Below are positions 23,324 through 32,256 of a stretch of DNA of 40,071 nucleotides, one piece after another (position 1 is the stretch's first letter; the number at the start of each line of letters is the position of its first letter). The translations under genes were made by a program, and so were the position numbers. The stretch covers positions 1-40,071 of the IMG/VR virus record IMGVR_UViG_3300049919_000183; one strand, 5' to 3'. The notes beneath the pieces were generated by a model. The model had not been told where the DNA came from, did no database searches, and worked only from the letters and a program-made list of their open reading frames with translations. The DNA comes from a virus.

Positions 23324-24643
23324 TTATACAGCTAAATTCTTTAGGTGGCCGTGGTAATTCGGGGAGATTTGACACTCACCGTACATCGCATAACGAGCTT
23401 CGTATGAATCTTCGTTAGTAACGCGTAGGAAAGTTGTTCCATCTTCAGTTGCCCATTCAGCTCCACCTGGACGAAGTCTGTACTCGATGTAGTTCTTGTT
23501 TAAGAACCAGATTTCATCTTTCTGAATCATTCTGTCTGGGATAACTGGAACTGGACCAGTTGAAGTCATGTATTCTACAGCTTCGAAACCATAGTTAGCT
23601 TTTTTGAATGATGAATTCGCTGGAGCTACCATAGTGTATCTTTTTTGATCTTCTGAAAGATCTAAAAGCTTTTGGAATTGAGTGTATGAACAAGCAAGCA
23701 TAGTAACTGTCTTACCAGTACGAGACTCGATAGTTACGGCCATATCGTTTAGAAGTGGCTTAGTAAGAGCAGCAGCAGCCGCGTCCTTAACATACATTCT
23801 CCAACGTCTTTGCATAGGAATGTTGTACAGTGATAGACCTGTTGTACCAGCGTCGAAAGCAGCTGATAGTTTAGATACTAGTCTTAGACCAGTTAAGTCT
23901 GTCATGTATGAAGATTGCATACAGATAGCTGCAGCAGCTCCAAGTGGGTCTGTAGAAGCAACAAGAGCAGCTAGAGCTGGTGAAGTACCAACAAGGCTGA
24001 TTGTTCTAGCAGAAGGATTGATTGCAACAACTTCTAAAAGGTTAGTTTGTGCAGTTCCACCTTCAGCTGTACCACCAGATCCATCTACTAGAGATGTGAT
24101 CCCTGTAACAACTTGAACATAATCTTTTTCTTCGAAGTTAGCTTCGTTGAACTTAGATGCTGCGAAAGTTACGATGTATGGAGTAGCAGTTGAACCGTTT
24201 CCTGTTACGTCTGCAGCAGCTGCATCACCGTAACCAAGGATACCAGAACCGTCACCAAAGAACTGACGAGACTTGTTTCTATCGAAAGAGTCTAGAGCGT
24301 CTTTTACTGGACGATCCATGAATTTAAAGAACGCACCTTCTGAAGTAGAAGAAGCTTTCATTGATTCACGGTCTACAACTACAGTAGCGTAGTTCTTTTT
24401 TGGTAGCAAAATTGAGTTTACGTATGAAGCTACGTTAGACTTTGGAAGAACACCTGAACCAACTGATCCAGAGAACCCTAATGGATTGTCTTCTACTAAC
24501 GACTTACCTACGAAGTCTTGTTTTACTGAAATTTGCATTGTGATTGGGTTACCAGCGTTGAATACCTTGTCAGCTAGTTTACCATATTTAATTTTGAACG
24601 AGTCGTTTGCCGAAGCAATTGACCAAGCGATATTTGCAGCCAT
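23324..24643 (-). CDS. Major capsid protein candidate (HK97-type), 439 aa
   Basis: The position just after the scaffold, followed by a strong terminator, and the length of 439 residues fit a major capsid protein. The sequence is a mix of strands and helices, with an extended N-terminal arm, a Gly/Ser/Thr/Ala-rich middle (about residues 140-240) that could be an inserted domain, and a C-terminal strand-rich part (RVTNEDSYEARYAMYGE). Asp, Lys and Ala are frequent and codons look cleaner than in neighbouring genes, as expected for the most highly made protein. AAGGAG precedes the ATG. No enzyme motif is present. Confidence 0.85.
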   Translation of the reverse strand: MAANIAWSIASANDSFKIKYGKLADKVFNAGNPITMQISVKQDFVGKSLVEDNPLGFSGSVGSGVLPKSNVASYVNSILLPKKNYATVVVDRESMKASSTSEGAFFKFMDRPVKDALDSFDRNKSRQFFGDGSGILGYGDAAAADVTGNGSTATPYIVTFAASKFNEANFEEKDYVQVVTGITSLVDGSGGTAEGGTAQTNLLEVVAINPSARTISLVGTSPALAALVASTDPLGAAAAICMQSSYMTDLTGLRLVSKLSAAFDAGTTGLSLYNIPMQRRWRMYVKDAAAAALTKPLLNDMAVTIESRTGKTVTMLACSYTQFQKLLDLSEDQKRYTMVAPANSSFKKANYGFEAVEYMTSTGPVPVIPDRMIQKDEIWFLNKNYIEYRLRPGGAEWATEDGTTFLRVTNEDSYEARYAMYGECQISPNYHGHLKNLAV

Positions 24644-24679
24644 CCTGGCGCTCCTTGTGTTAAGTTTTGTTTAAAGTTA

Positions 24680-25840
24680 CTATCTACGTCTAAATGAATT
24701 CCAAAGCTCATCGCTTTCGTCATCATCCGCTTTTTTAACTGCCGACTTCTTAGGAGCTTTCGCTGCCAATTGATCAACAATCTTTTTTTCCTCCTGAGCC
24801 TTATAGCCAAGCTGTTCAAGCATCCATTCATCAGTAGTGTCAGGAAACTCTAGAAGAATCCTAGCAATCTTGTGAACATCAGCACCTTGAACTTTTTGTG
24901 CCATACTCTCAGCGCGTGTGTAGAAAGGTTTAACCTTGTGCCATTCTAATACCTGTTCCGTTTTAAGGTCTTTCAGGTTAGTCTTAGCCGCAAGTTCCTC
25001 CTTTAGTTCCGAAAACAACTCTTCTGAAACACCAGCTTGTCGCTTTAATGAGTTTTCTTGTTCGAGTTTAGCCCTGGTTTCCTGGACTTCTCTTTCTTGA
25101 CCCTTAATAGCGTCCTGTTTTTTCCTAAGCCATTCGTTCTCTCGTCCTAAGAGAAATGCATCCCTTTCCGCGTCACCCATATCTAAAAACTTCGCAGCCT
25201 CAGGCAGGTGATGGAAAAATAGCGCTTTCTCAAATTGTGCGGTATCTAGGCCCATCTTGTCAAGTAAATTATATATTGACTTTGCAGGATTTCCTTTAAC
25301 CATACCATTTGTTTTAAATTCTTCGATGTCTTTAGAGAAAGAATCTCTAAGTGAGCCCATTTCAGATTTAACATAATTTACTGTTTCGTTTGCTTCTTGT
25401 TCTTTTTGTAGAACTTGTTTTTTCTGCTGATCTAGCTCTGTAAATCTCTTTTGAATTGCACGAGACCCAGACAATCGACTCTTTAGTTCTTCGTCTGTAA
25501 GTTCTTCCTCAACATCTTCACCGTCAGCTTTATACGCATACTTCTTCTTTTCTGCTTCAGCCTTTTTTTCTTCTTTCTTCTCTTCTTTTTCTTCTTTCTC
25601 TTTTGGTTCAGGTTTTTTCTCTTCCTTCTTTTCTTCTTTTTCCTCTGGATCCGCCTTTGAGTTTAATGGAGCTTCATTTTTTACCCCATCGTCTTCTGGG
25701 TCTTCAACTTGTTCAGCGGTATCGTAATCCATATCCATGATAGAGTTAATTCTATCTTGACCTGTAGATTTTGTTGTAGACGACTCAGCTTCCACCGAGT
25801 CATCGTCCATGTTCATAATATTTTGTAAATGCTCAGACAT
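24680..25840 (-). CDS. Scaffolding protein, 386 aa
   Basis: The N-terminal third is extremely Glu/Lys-rich with long runs of charged residues (about residues 60-105); the rest is helical and likely coiled (for example KRFTELDQQKKQVLQKEQEA). It ends in a basic patch (LWNSFRRR), which in podovirus scaffolds binds the coat protein. It lies exactly between portal and capsid, the standard place. Start and portal stop overlap as TAATG, with GGGAGG just upstream. No protease domain is visible. Confidence 0.85.
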   Translation of the reverse strand: MSEHLQNIMNMDDDSVEAESSTTKSTGQDRINSIMDMDYDTAEQVEDPEDDGVKNEAPLNSKADPEEKEEKKEEKKPEPKEKEEKEEKKEEKKAEAEKKKYAYKADGEDVEEELTDEELKSRLSGSRAIQKRFTELDQQKKQVLQKEQEANETVNYVKSEMGSLRDSFSKDIEEFKTNGMVKGNPAKSIYNLLDKMGLDTAQFEKALFFHHLPEAAKFLDMGDAERDAFLLGRENEWLRKKQDAIKGQEREVQETRAKLEQENSLKRQAGVSEELFSELKEELAAKTNLKDLKTEQVLEWHKVKPFYTRAESMAQKVQGADVHKIARILLEFPDTTDEWMLEQLGYKAQEEKKIVDQLAAKAPKKSAVKKADDDESDELWNSFRRR

Positions 25841-27939
25841 TAATTACCTCCCATTGGTACTTCGTTTTTCATTGCTTGTTGATCTGCCATCTCTGCATTA
25901 TTAGATTCCATCTTTCCTACAGTGTCTGTGCCAGATGCTTGAGGACCTGCGGCCGCCATTGCTGGTGCCATTAGAGGAATTTTGTAAAATGCCGGATAAT
26001 CAGAGAACATCATCGCTTTCTGCATGAACATAGGGTTCATTTGGGCCTTCTTCCACATCTCAAATTCCATACCAGTGATGTAGTTAATCAATGCTTCCAT
26101 TACAGACGGCTCTTCACCTTTAAACTCACGTTGGCGTATTGCTTGCATGAATACTGGGTACTCAACCAGGAAGTCATCGAATGATCTTGGTTCCGGCGAT
26201 GGTTCACCATTAAGAATCTTCTGAAGCTTGAATTGAGCTGCCTTAAGAGCAGATGTATTCTGAATTTTAAATCTTCTATCGTTCCCAAGGTCTAACATTT
26301 GAGCAATAGCTTCCTTGTTAAACATTGGATCCGCCTGAGTGGCTGTGTTAAGATCTAATATAGCTGCAATTTTACCAGTTTTAGAGTCTGGAAGTGAAGA
26401 TGAGTTCTCAATTTTAATATCGTACTCGCCAGAGATATCCATGGTTGAGAAATCGCTTACAAGGTAAGAGTTGTCTTCCCCAAGATACTTGAAAATACGC
26501 CCATCTTCCGGTGTGTAAAACTGTTGCATAAGAGCAAGAGACATCTCATAGATGTTAATAATTCTACGCTGGCGTTTTGCCATACCGCGAGACTCTCTTT
26601 GCATCTCTTGCTCATCTAAGAACTGGAGCGCTACCGCTGCTTTGATCCCTTTAGGTGGCTCCCCTCTTGAGATACCATAGACAGACGAAGCTTTCTCGAT
26701 ACCCTTCTCCGACCACGCCAGAATATCCAACGAAGCACTAGGTACACCATTAAAAGATGCAAGCTGAGGAGCCACAGGACCTTTAAACTCAAGGCTAGAG
26801 TATTGATTAGTAAGCTTATTTGCATCAATAGATCCCTTGGCATATAGCCACTTTGGAGAGTTCGCAATAGCAAATCCTCGTGCCATAGAAGCTGACGTCA
26901 TATCATGTAGACGTTGTAGCTTTTCAATGTTTGCTGTAAATGGACGACCAGTGATCTCTCCTTGAGAGTCAATATCTGTATCAAATACAACTGGTAGCTG
27001 ATTGTGTTTATATGGATATCCATCAAGCTTAACTTCTAATAGACAACCTGGTGTAAATTTAACATAAGCGCCATTTGGCATAAATCTAGTAGGACGACAG
27101 TAGTACTCTACAACCAATGCGTTGTACTCATAATCATTTCTGTTATAGCTATCAAAATACTGAGAGTAATATCCTTCAGAAGCCTGAATATCTCCTGCTT
27201 TCTCTGGATAGTCTGCTTTTAACTCATCAACATGAACCCATCCGCAAATGTTAAGATCATTAACATCTTCCCATCTACGAGGGCCAAGCTGATGGTAGCA
27301 TCTATCAGGGCCTAAGATCTCAATATCAATATCGCCCTTATACACAACTGGCATAGGAGTACCATCTTCATACTTAAGCTCTACGCCTTGATCTAAAGCT
27401 TGCTTATAAAGCGGATCAATACCACCGATATTCTTATTCCATCTAACGTAACTATAGGACTCTCCAGATAAGAAATTTATCTTATCTCCGTCTGATATTA
27501 ACTTATCCAGGTTAATCTCTTGTGCCTTAGATGTTAATAATGTCTTAACAGTTTCTGCACGATTCTCATCATCAGTATTAATGTTGTTTGGAATTACGGC
27601 AATAGCTGGTTTGAATCTAGACCTCTGAGAAACCTTAGCTTCTACCATCTCATTAATGAAGTTATAGATGGACTTAGGTCTACGAAGACCAATCTGCTCA
27701 TCAAGATCATTAATATTATTCCCACGATTGTTTACATCGTAAGGAAGGCCCTTGAACATTGCATCTAACCTTCTAATTGTCTCGTTCCTGCTAGATCTTG
27801 ATCTGAACTTAGATTCAATATCTTTAACTAACCAATCTAGTAGCTCTGTCTCGTCTTGGTGGTTGATGAATGGAAACTGATGCTCATTCATGTTCCCAGA
27901 AGGCTGGTCGTCGAATGCATCTAAAATCTGTTGTCGCAT
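25840..27939 (-). CDS. Portal protein (P22-like size), 699 aa
   Basis: This protein forms the twelve-membered ring through which DNA is packaged. Length (P22 portal is about 725 residues), position between TerL and scaffold, an N-terminal region with acidic and Trp residues (DETELLDWLVKDIESKF) and a helical, Gln/Met-rich C-terminus (about residues 600-699) fit this family. The middle holds the Asp/Gly-rich wing/clip sequence. AGGAG stands five bases before the ATG. The assignment is based mainly on position, length and general pattern. Confidence 0.82.
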   Translation of the reverse strand: MRQQILDAFDDQPSGNMNEHQFPFINHQDETELLDWLVKDIESKFRSRSSRNETIRRLDAMFKGLPYDVNNRGNNINDLDEQIGLRRPKSIYNFINEMVEAKVSQRSRFKPAIAVIPNNINTDDENRAETVKTLLTSKAQEINLDKLISDGDKINFLSGESYSYVRWNKNIGGIDPLYKQALDQGVELKYEDGTPMPVVYKGDIDIEILGPDRCYHQLGPRRWEDVNDLNICGWVHVDELKADYPEKAGDIQASEGYYSQYFDSYNRNDYEYNALVVEYYCRPTRFMPNGAYVKFTPGCLLEVKLDGYPYKHNQLPVVFDTDIDSQGEITGRPFTANIEKLQRLHDMTSASMARGFAIANSPKWLYAKGSIDANKLTNQYSSLEFKGPVAPQLASFNGVPSASLDILAWSEKGIEKASSVYGISRGEPPKGIKAAVALQFLDEQEMQRESRGMAKRQRRIINIYEMSLALMQQFYTPEDGRIFKYLGEDNSYLVSDFSTMDISGEYDIKIENSSSLPDSKTGKIAAILDLNTATQADPMFNKEAIAQMLDLGNDRRFKIQNTSALKAAQFKLQKILNGEPSPEPRSFDDFLVEYPVFMQAIRQREFKGEEPSVMEALINYITGMEFEMWKKAQMNPMFMQKAMMFSDYPAFYKIPLMAPAMAAAGPQASGTDTVGKMESNNAEMADQQAMKNEVPMGGN

Positions 27940-27948
27940 AATTACTCC

Positions 27949-28137
27949 TTAAATATCAAATTCATTTAAATCTTGGTCTCTTAGTGGTTCATGTTTTAAT
28001 GCTGGAGAGTCTCCTAATGGTACATACTCAATCTTATGAGTAGACTTCATAAAAGATCTCAGTTCTACCCATGCAGAACCAGCAACTGTAATGCTAACAA
28101 GCATACAAATAACATTAATCAAGGTCAAAATCTCCAT
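27949..28137 (-). CDS. Small single-TM protein between TerL and portal, 62 aa
   Basis: The N-terminus is one membrane span (MEILTLINVICMLVSITVAG), followed by a soluble tail with Lys, His and acidic residues. I take the ATG at 28137, which has GGAGAGG upstream. A more distal in-frame start (28179) would lie in the terminase gene. The protein overlaps the terminase end by 23 bases. It may be a membrane protein used in lysis or host takeover; nothing ties it to packaging except its address. Confidence 0.68.
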   Translation of the reverse strand: MEILTLINVICMLVSITVAGSAWVELRSFMKSTHKIEYVPLGDSPALKHEPLRDQDLNEFDI

Positions 28138-29668
28138 AGCCCTCTCCTGATGGTTTAGCACGGTACTCATCTTGCTCAAATGTTCCGCGCTGATGTTTAA
28201 TTTTAAAATCTATCGGTTTAGCATCTTCAATTGTATAGTAACTGGCAAGATTTAAAATATATCTAAAACAATCAATTAAGTGATCGTTCTCTTTCTTCAG
28301 TTTGCCCTTGTCATCCAGCTTGTACTCGTCACACTCTTTGTAAAAGTTTACGGCCCTATCACTGATAGTTAACAAACTCCCATCAGCAGTTCCAATCATA
28401 ATGTCCTTAATCAACCCAAGTTTATTCTCTTTGTCCTTCAAGTCCTTCGTGCACGGGAACAAGCTGTATTCATAATCAGGAAATTCAGACATAATGTCAG
28501 ACGCAAACCAAGCAGCCGCATAGTCATAGCCTTGTGACCAATCATCCTTAGATTTGTTGATCTCATCACAGATTTTAATTGATCGAGGTACAATCTTTTT
28601 GGTAGTATTCTCACCCATTTTCTTTTCATATATCTCATCAAGAACAACAACGTGCTTACTGTATCTGTGAATAGCAACAAATAATACTCCAAAGCACTTA
28701 GCAGAACCAGGGTCAAACATTGTGTAAAAGTCAAAGTCTTTTCTGAACTTATGAACATAATCCATAAGGTCTACATGTGGTACAATCATCTTTCTATTAA
28801 TCATTGGAAAAATATATTTCTTCCCAACCTTAACTCTCTTCGCCCCATATTCAATCTCGTAAATATCAGAGTCACCCCGAGCAGCGTACTCAATACGCTT
28901 CTTCTCTAAGAACTCATGGCTGATGTGAGGATTTATGTTTGAGGGAAAGTTAAATGCCGCCCCATATGGAGTTAAAAGAGCGGCATCAAACAACTTAGTC
29001 AATAGAGCTTGCTCATCACCCGGAGTTCCCATTGCAAGCAAGGGAGAGTTATTAGTAGCTCTATTGGGGTCAAATGCATCATGAAACATTGGGTGAAAGT
29101 CCTTTGTTTCATCATATATCTGCAATCCGTTAGCTGTATAACCACGAGCCTTATTGTATGAATCCGATCCATCACATCTGATAAATGATCCGTTTTTAAA
29201 GTTAATACGAAACTCTGACTTAGTTGGCTCACCATCAAGATATTTGCGCTTTAAATGTAGTGGCAGAAAGTCAGGTAGCCTTCCATTTGCCCAGATAATA
29301 TCTGAAATCTGATCTTTGATCGGAACAAAGTAATAATTAAATGTTTTTGGATGAATAATCGCCCAGCGATGCTGGCAGTATGGACCAAGTTCTGACTTGC
29401 CAAACTTACGACCGCATTCAACGATGATATCAGACTTGCCATCGATAAATATTGCCTTACCAACTAAAACCTGACCACGGTGAGGTGTCCAGAACGAAAG
29501 ATCCTTTACAACTTCGGCTGAGAATCGCATCTTGCGCTCTAAGAGTTCAAGGTCAGAATAGGCTGAGTCTGGTGCCATATATTGGTCTTTGCCTTGAAGC
29601 TTCTCAGACATGAATCTTTTATTAGGATCGACTTGATTGTTTGAAATACTTACTCCGAGTCCCTTCAT
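28115..29668 (-). CDS. terL: Terminase large subunit (TerL)
   Basis: This is the DNA-packaging motor ATPase and nuclease, 517 residues. The ATPase has a Walker A of the variant form ECGRKFGKSE (residues 84-93) and a Walker B with D186-E187 in LQIYDET. The RNase H-like nuclease domain has D319 in MFDPGSAK, D344-E345 in VVLDEIYE, and D466 in HLIDCFRYI as the three acidic positions. It opens the structural block just after a sigma70-type promoter at 29767-29795. No strong ribosome-binding site stands before the ATG at 29668; ATG at 29611 is a less likely alternative. Confidence 0.92.
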   Translation of the reverse strand: MKGLGVSISNNQVDPNKRFMSEKLQGKDQYMAPDSAYSDLELLERKMRFSAEVVKDLSFWTPHRGQVLVGKAIFIDGKSDIIVECGRKFGKSELGPYCQHRWAIIHPKTFNYYFVPIKDQISDIIWANGRLPDFLPLHLKRKYLDGEPTKSEFRINFKNGSFIRCDGSDSYNKARGYTANGLQIYDETKDFHPMFHDAFDPNRATNNSPLLAMGTPGDEQALLTKLFDAALLTPYGAAFNFPSNINPHISHEFLEKKRIEYAARGDSDIYEIEYGAKRVKVGKKYIFPMINRKMIVPHVDLMDYVHKFRKDFDFYTMFDPGSAKCFGVLFVAIHRYSKHVVVLDEIYEKKMGENTTKKIVPRSIKICDEINKSKDDWSQGYDYAAAWFASDIMSEFPDYEYSLFPCTKDLKDKENKLGLIKDIMIGTADGSLLTISDRAVNFYKECDEYKLDDKGKLKKENDHLIDCFRYILNLASYYTIEDAKPIDFKIKHQRGTFEQDEYRAKPSGEGYGDFDLD

Positions 29669-29766
29669 GGGCTTATCAGTAAATTGATGGGACTTGATTA
29701 GCGAGTGGTCCCAAACTCGTATCCCCCAACCTAGGGAATAATGTGCATTAAGTTTTAATATAGTCC

Positions 29767-29795
29767 ATTATTACTAGGTCAGTAAAATGTGTCAA
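29767..29795 (-). promoter_or_regulatory. Promoter upstream of terL with GTTGACA motif
   Basis: On the minus strand TTGACA (29795-29790), preceded by G, is followed after 17 bases by AATAAT (29772-29767), five of six matches. Transcription would start about 90 bases before terL. The -35 sits at the last codon of the preceding gene. Confidence 0.6.
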
Positions 29796-30311
29796 CTATT
29801 TCTTTTTCTTGGCTGATTTCACTGTCCCTACATTTGCAGGACTAGCCTCATACTCAACGGAAAACTTCTCGGTCTCTACTGGGGGGGTGTAATTCTTCAC
29901 CATCTCTTCAAATGCCTTCATCTCTTCATCAAGTTTAGCCTGCTTGCTAGCAATAGACTTCGCCTGATCATTAAGCATCATACGCTCTAGATCGTTCTTC
30001 ATGTCCATTAGATATGTAACAGATTTACCCTTAACTGCTGTCAGTACATGACCCTTCATACGCTCAAACAACTCTGTCTCAATCAACTGAGCAACAAGAT
30101 CTGGATGCATGTGAACATGGGCTGCATTACACACTTCTACTAGCTCACGATTAGCAGTATGCTTAAAATCTTTACTAGTAAGTGCATGCTTGAACTCAAA
30201 GTGATATTCTTCTGAATATTCCTTATGAGCTAGTGCCTCGTTAAGATATCTCTTTTTTTCTTCTAGTTCGTTTAACTCGTGTTGCATCTGACTTAGTGAC
30301 TTCTGTCCCAT
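29796..30311 (-). CDS. Unknown coiled-coil protein beside the terminase, 171 aa
   Basis: No family is recognised. Residues 1-40 are a charged coil (LNELEEKKRYLNEALAHKEY). The middle has His-rich helices, and residues 100-140 a second coil. The C-terminus is Lys-rich (KSAKKKK). It overlaps the 86-residue gene by 71 bases and has GAGAAG upstream of the ATG. Position between the TerS candidate and terL suggests an accessory packaging or early-late transition role. Confidence 0.55.
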   Translation of the reverse strand: MGQKSLSQMQHELNELEEKKRYLNEALAHKEYSEEYHFEFKHALTSKDFKHTANRELVEVCNAAHVHMHPDLVAQLIETELFERMKGHVLTAVKGKSVTYLMDMKNDLERMMLNDQAKSIASKQAKLDEEMKAFEEMVKNYTPPVETEKFSVEYEASPANVGTVKSAKKKK

Positions 30312-30501
30312 GTGGCACTTCTCCGTTTTGTAATTTTGTTCTTATGTCGTTAATTAATATATAGCTGATAAACTTTAGCGCATCTGTCATAGAGCAACCC
30401 TGGTCTGCCATATAGTCCTTGGCCAGGCGAATAACCTCGGGATGCATCGGCTGGTTAGCATATTTATTCTCTGTCTCTAGACCACTGATACAACAAATCA
30501 T
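30241..30501 (-). CDS. Unknown basic-tail protein, 86 aa
   Basis: No family is recognised. The C-terminus is strongly basic (KRTRRKK). The middle (EVIRLAKDYMADQGCSMTD) is helical, and the first 12 residues have two adjacent Cys. The ATG overlaps the previous TGA as ATGA and has AGAGGGTG upstream, so it is coupled to the TerS candidate. The basic tail suggests nucleic-acid contact. Confidence 0.55.
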   Translation of the reverse strand: MICCISGLETENKYANQPMHPEVIRLAKDYMADQGCSMTDALKFISYILINDIRTKLQNGEVPHGTEVTKSDATRVKRTRRKKEIS

Positions 30502-31043
30502 ACTTCACCCTCTTTATCTAACCATGGCAACTTGGTCTCAATTTCTTTAAACTCCGCCTCTACTGCAAAAGGATCTGCCTGAAGAAGCTCTCTCGCTTCC
30601 GCCACAGTCAAGCCCAGATGCTGTACATGCTCAGTAGCCTTCCCAGTCTCTAGTCTTACAATCTTGTCCAGGTTACCTAGAATATCAGTCAGAGTCTTCA
30701 ACTCAACAACATTCAGCTCCTTACTGCCATCAAGCACCTGCTTGTTAAGATCATCCAGCCCCTTGCTGATAATATTGGCTGTAACACCAGCAATACGATC
30801 AAGCACAGAGGCTCGGTCTATAAGAAAGCTGGAGATAGCAGTGCTACTCATCTTGCGTTTGATCTGATACAACGAAGTAGGACTCTCGCCCTTTCCATCA
30901 ACACCAAAGATAAAAAAGCGGACAGTTTCGGGCTCTATATTAAGCTTGGCTGCAATATCTGTAACTTCATAGTTACCTAGATATAACCAGCGGATAGATT
31001 CCTTCTGTGACTTAGTTAGCTTCTGTATAGTAATATCATTCAT
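30498..31043 (-). CDS. Terminase small subunit candidate, 181 aa
   Basis: Residues about 10-45 contain a helix-turn-helix (YEVTDIAAKLNIEPETVRFF) in a protein of a size normal for small terminase subunits, followed by long helices (about 75-150) that could oligomerise and an acidic C-terminus. The gene lies two genes upstream of terL in the same direction, the usual order, and a promoter and non-coding stretch lie beyond it. TerS binds the packaging site on DNA and brings it to TerL. The name rests on HTH, size and position. Confidence 0.68.
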   Translation of the reverse strand: MNDITIQKLTKSQKESIRWLYLGNYEVTDIAAKLNIEPETVRFFIFGVDGKGESPTSLYQIKRKMSSTAISSFLIDRASVLDRIAGVTANIISKGLDDLNKQVLDGSKELNVVELKTLTDILGNLDKIVRLETGKATEHVQHLGLTVAEARELLQADPFAVEAEFKEIETKLPWLDKEGEV

Positions 31044-31061
31044 TTATATTAGATTAGTCGA

Positions 31062-31418
31062 TTAGATTAAACTGTCAATAATTATCTGCATGTCAGATTC
31101 TTCTCTGACCATGAAGTACATGCCACCATTAGACTCGATCATACGCTGAAAGTTCTTCTGGTCCCCAGACTGCCTGCCTGCACCTGTTTTAACCTCAATA
31201 CCGACAAACTGACCGGTTTTGCTGAGTCCTATGATGTCTGAGCTACCCTTGAGGCCATAGCGCTGAAAATGGCCTTTAACTGTCTTTACAGCACCTGTAT
31301 TGTTCGCCCAGAATCTGCCGAGCTTATTGCTGTGTAAGAGGATAAGGATGCGATTGACTAGCTCATTGTGATTGCTGTAACGAAGATCTTGAATATACCA
31401 CCACCCAACCACACACAC
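31062..31418 (-). CDS. VRR-NUC domain nuclease, 118 aa
   Basis: The stand-alone VRR-NUC domain (restriction-like PD-(D/E)XK) is recognisable: GLKGSSDIIGL with the Asp, then VGIEVKTG with E-x-K, then GDQKNFQRMI with the Gln. Such phage enzymes cut branched or structured DNA, for example Holliday junctions before packaging. It is the first gene after the consensus promoter at 31460-31488. The start at 31418 is GTG; a nearby GTG at 31412 is also possible, and no strong ribosome-binding site is seen for either. Confidence 0.85.
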   Translation of the reverse strand: MCVVGWWYIQDLRYSNHNELVNRILILLHSNKLGRFWANNTGAVKTVKGHFQRYGLKGSSDIIGLSKTGQFVGIEVKTGAGRQSGDQKNFQRMIESNGGMYFMVREESDMQIIIDSLI

Positions 31419-31459
31419 GGTTCTTAATTGTTAATAAAATAAAGGATGATGGTAGAGGA

Positions 31460-31488
31460 ATTATATGTCAACAGATATAGAGTGTCAA
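31460..31488 (-). promoter_or_regulatory. Consensus leftward promoter with tandem GTTGACA
   Basis: On the minus strand TTGACA (31488-31483), 17 bases and TATAAT (31465-31460) make a perfect sigma70 promoter. A second CTGTTGACA (31474-31466) fills the spacer just before the -10, repeated at a 17-base interval. The second copy has no -10 of its own and is therefore more like an operator. It reads towards the nuclease and terminase genes. Confidence 0.75.
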
Positions 31489-31660
31489 CAGGTAAAAATA
31501 AGGGATAAAGGTGTAACATATAGAGCCGGCACATACCCCTGGTCGAGCAGTACTTTCATACCCCCCCATCACGACACATCAACATCCACTCCACATATAC
31601 GCGCATCGCATGCCACACATAGCATCTAACTCGCTACGCTCGTGACATGCAGTAAACAAG

Positions 31661-31680
31661 ATGCATCATCCATGACGCAT
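31661..31680 (-). terminator. Hairpin after the 189-aa gene, weak terminator candidate
   Basis: The 20 bases form an 8-pair stem (one G-U pair as RNA) around a TGGA loop, starting seven bases after the stop of the gene at 31687-32256. No good T run follows (CTTGTTT), so termination may be weak. Confidence 0.4.
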
Positions 31681-31686
31681 ACAGTA

Positions 31687-32256
31687 TTAATATGTCCTGA
31701 TGAACTTTTGTCTACGCACTGAGCTGGGATATGCTACAGATATCAGCTTAAGGAATTGAATAGGTGTCCCGTAAAGCTTATCTATTGATGCATCATAAGT
31801 CGGAAGCTTCGCGATATCTTTTGGGCATAGTGCAGGTAGGCTAATTTTAGTATGCATAACTCTATGCTGAAGTGTTCTATAATAATCATTTAGTGCTGAT
31901 GATGGACTTTGTAGTATTTGGTCATTTATTATGGTCTCTATATTTTCCGCTACTCGCTGAACCATTTCTATTCTTTTATCATATGGCATAATCCTATACC
32001 AATGATCCATGGGTATATTAATTTCTCTTGTTTTCTTTTTTAGTCTCTTTAATGCAAGCTGCGACTTATAAGCAGTCGTTACCATCTCATTCAATCGTTC
32101 CATGCTGATATGTTTAAAGTTTTCATGCATCTCACAGGCATTGCTCATGTCGGCTGTTTCCAATGTCCCATCTTCGTTAATAAAAAATATGCGACTATTA
32201 ACCTTTACACATCTACTAGTCCCCCAATCGTACGCCCTGCTAAATTTAAATTGCAT
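31687..32256 (-). CDS. Orphan unknown protein, 189 aa
   Basis: No family is recognised. The N-terminus is beta-like (KFSRAYDWGTSRCVKVNSR), the middle is a strongly basic helix (KSQLALKRLKKKTREI) and the rest is helical, ending with Arg-rich sequence. GGAG stands five bases before the ATG. The gene is isolated: a hairpin and the non-coding stretch follow it, and a plus-strand block starts beyond its promoter region. It may be an early leftward gene for host takeover, but no motif says so. Confidence 0.65.
   Translation of the reverse strand: MQFKFSRAYDWGTSRCVKVNSRIFFINEDGTLETADMSNACEMHENFKHISMERLNEMVTTAYKSQLALKRLKKKTREINIPMDHWYRIMPYDKRIEMVQRVAENIETIINDQILQSPSSALNDYYRTLQHRVMHTKISLPALCPKDIAKLPTYDASIDKLYGTPIQFLKLISVAYPSSVRRQKFIRTY

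Larger units (their letters stand above)
31419..31686. other. Non-coding region beside the TerS candidate
   Basis: No gene is seen in these 268 bases apart from very short frames. It holds the consensus promoter (31460-31488), a C7 run (31561-31567), a C-rich stretch of unusual composition (about 31540-31660) with many CAT/GCAT words, and a hairpin at 31661-31680. Its position next to the terminase start makes it a candidate for a packaging or other cis-acting site. Confidence 0.5.
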
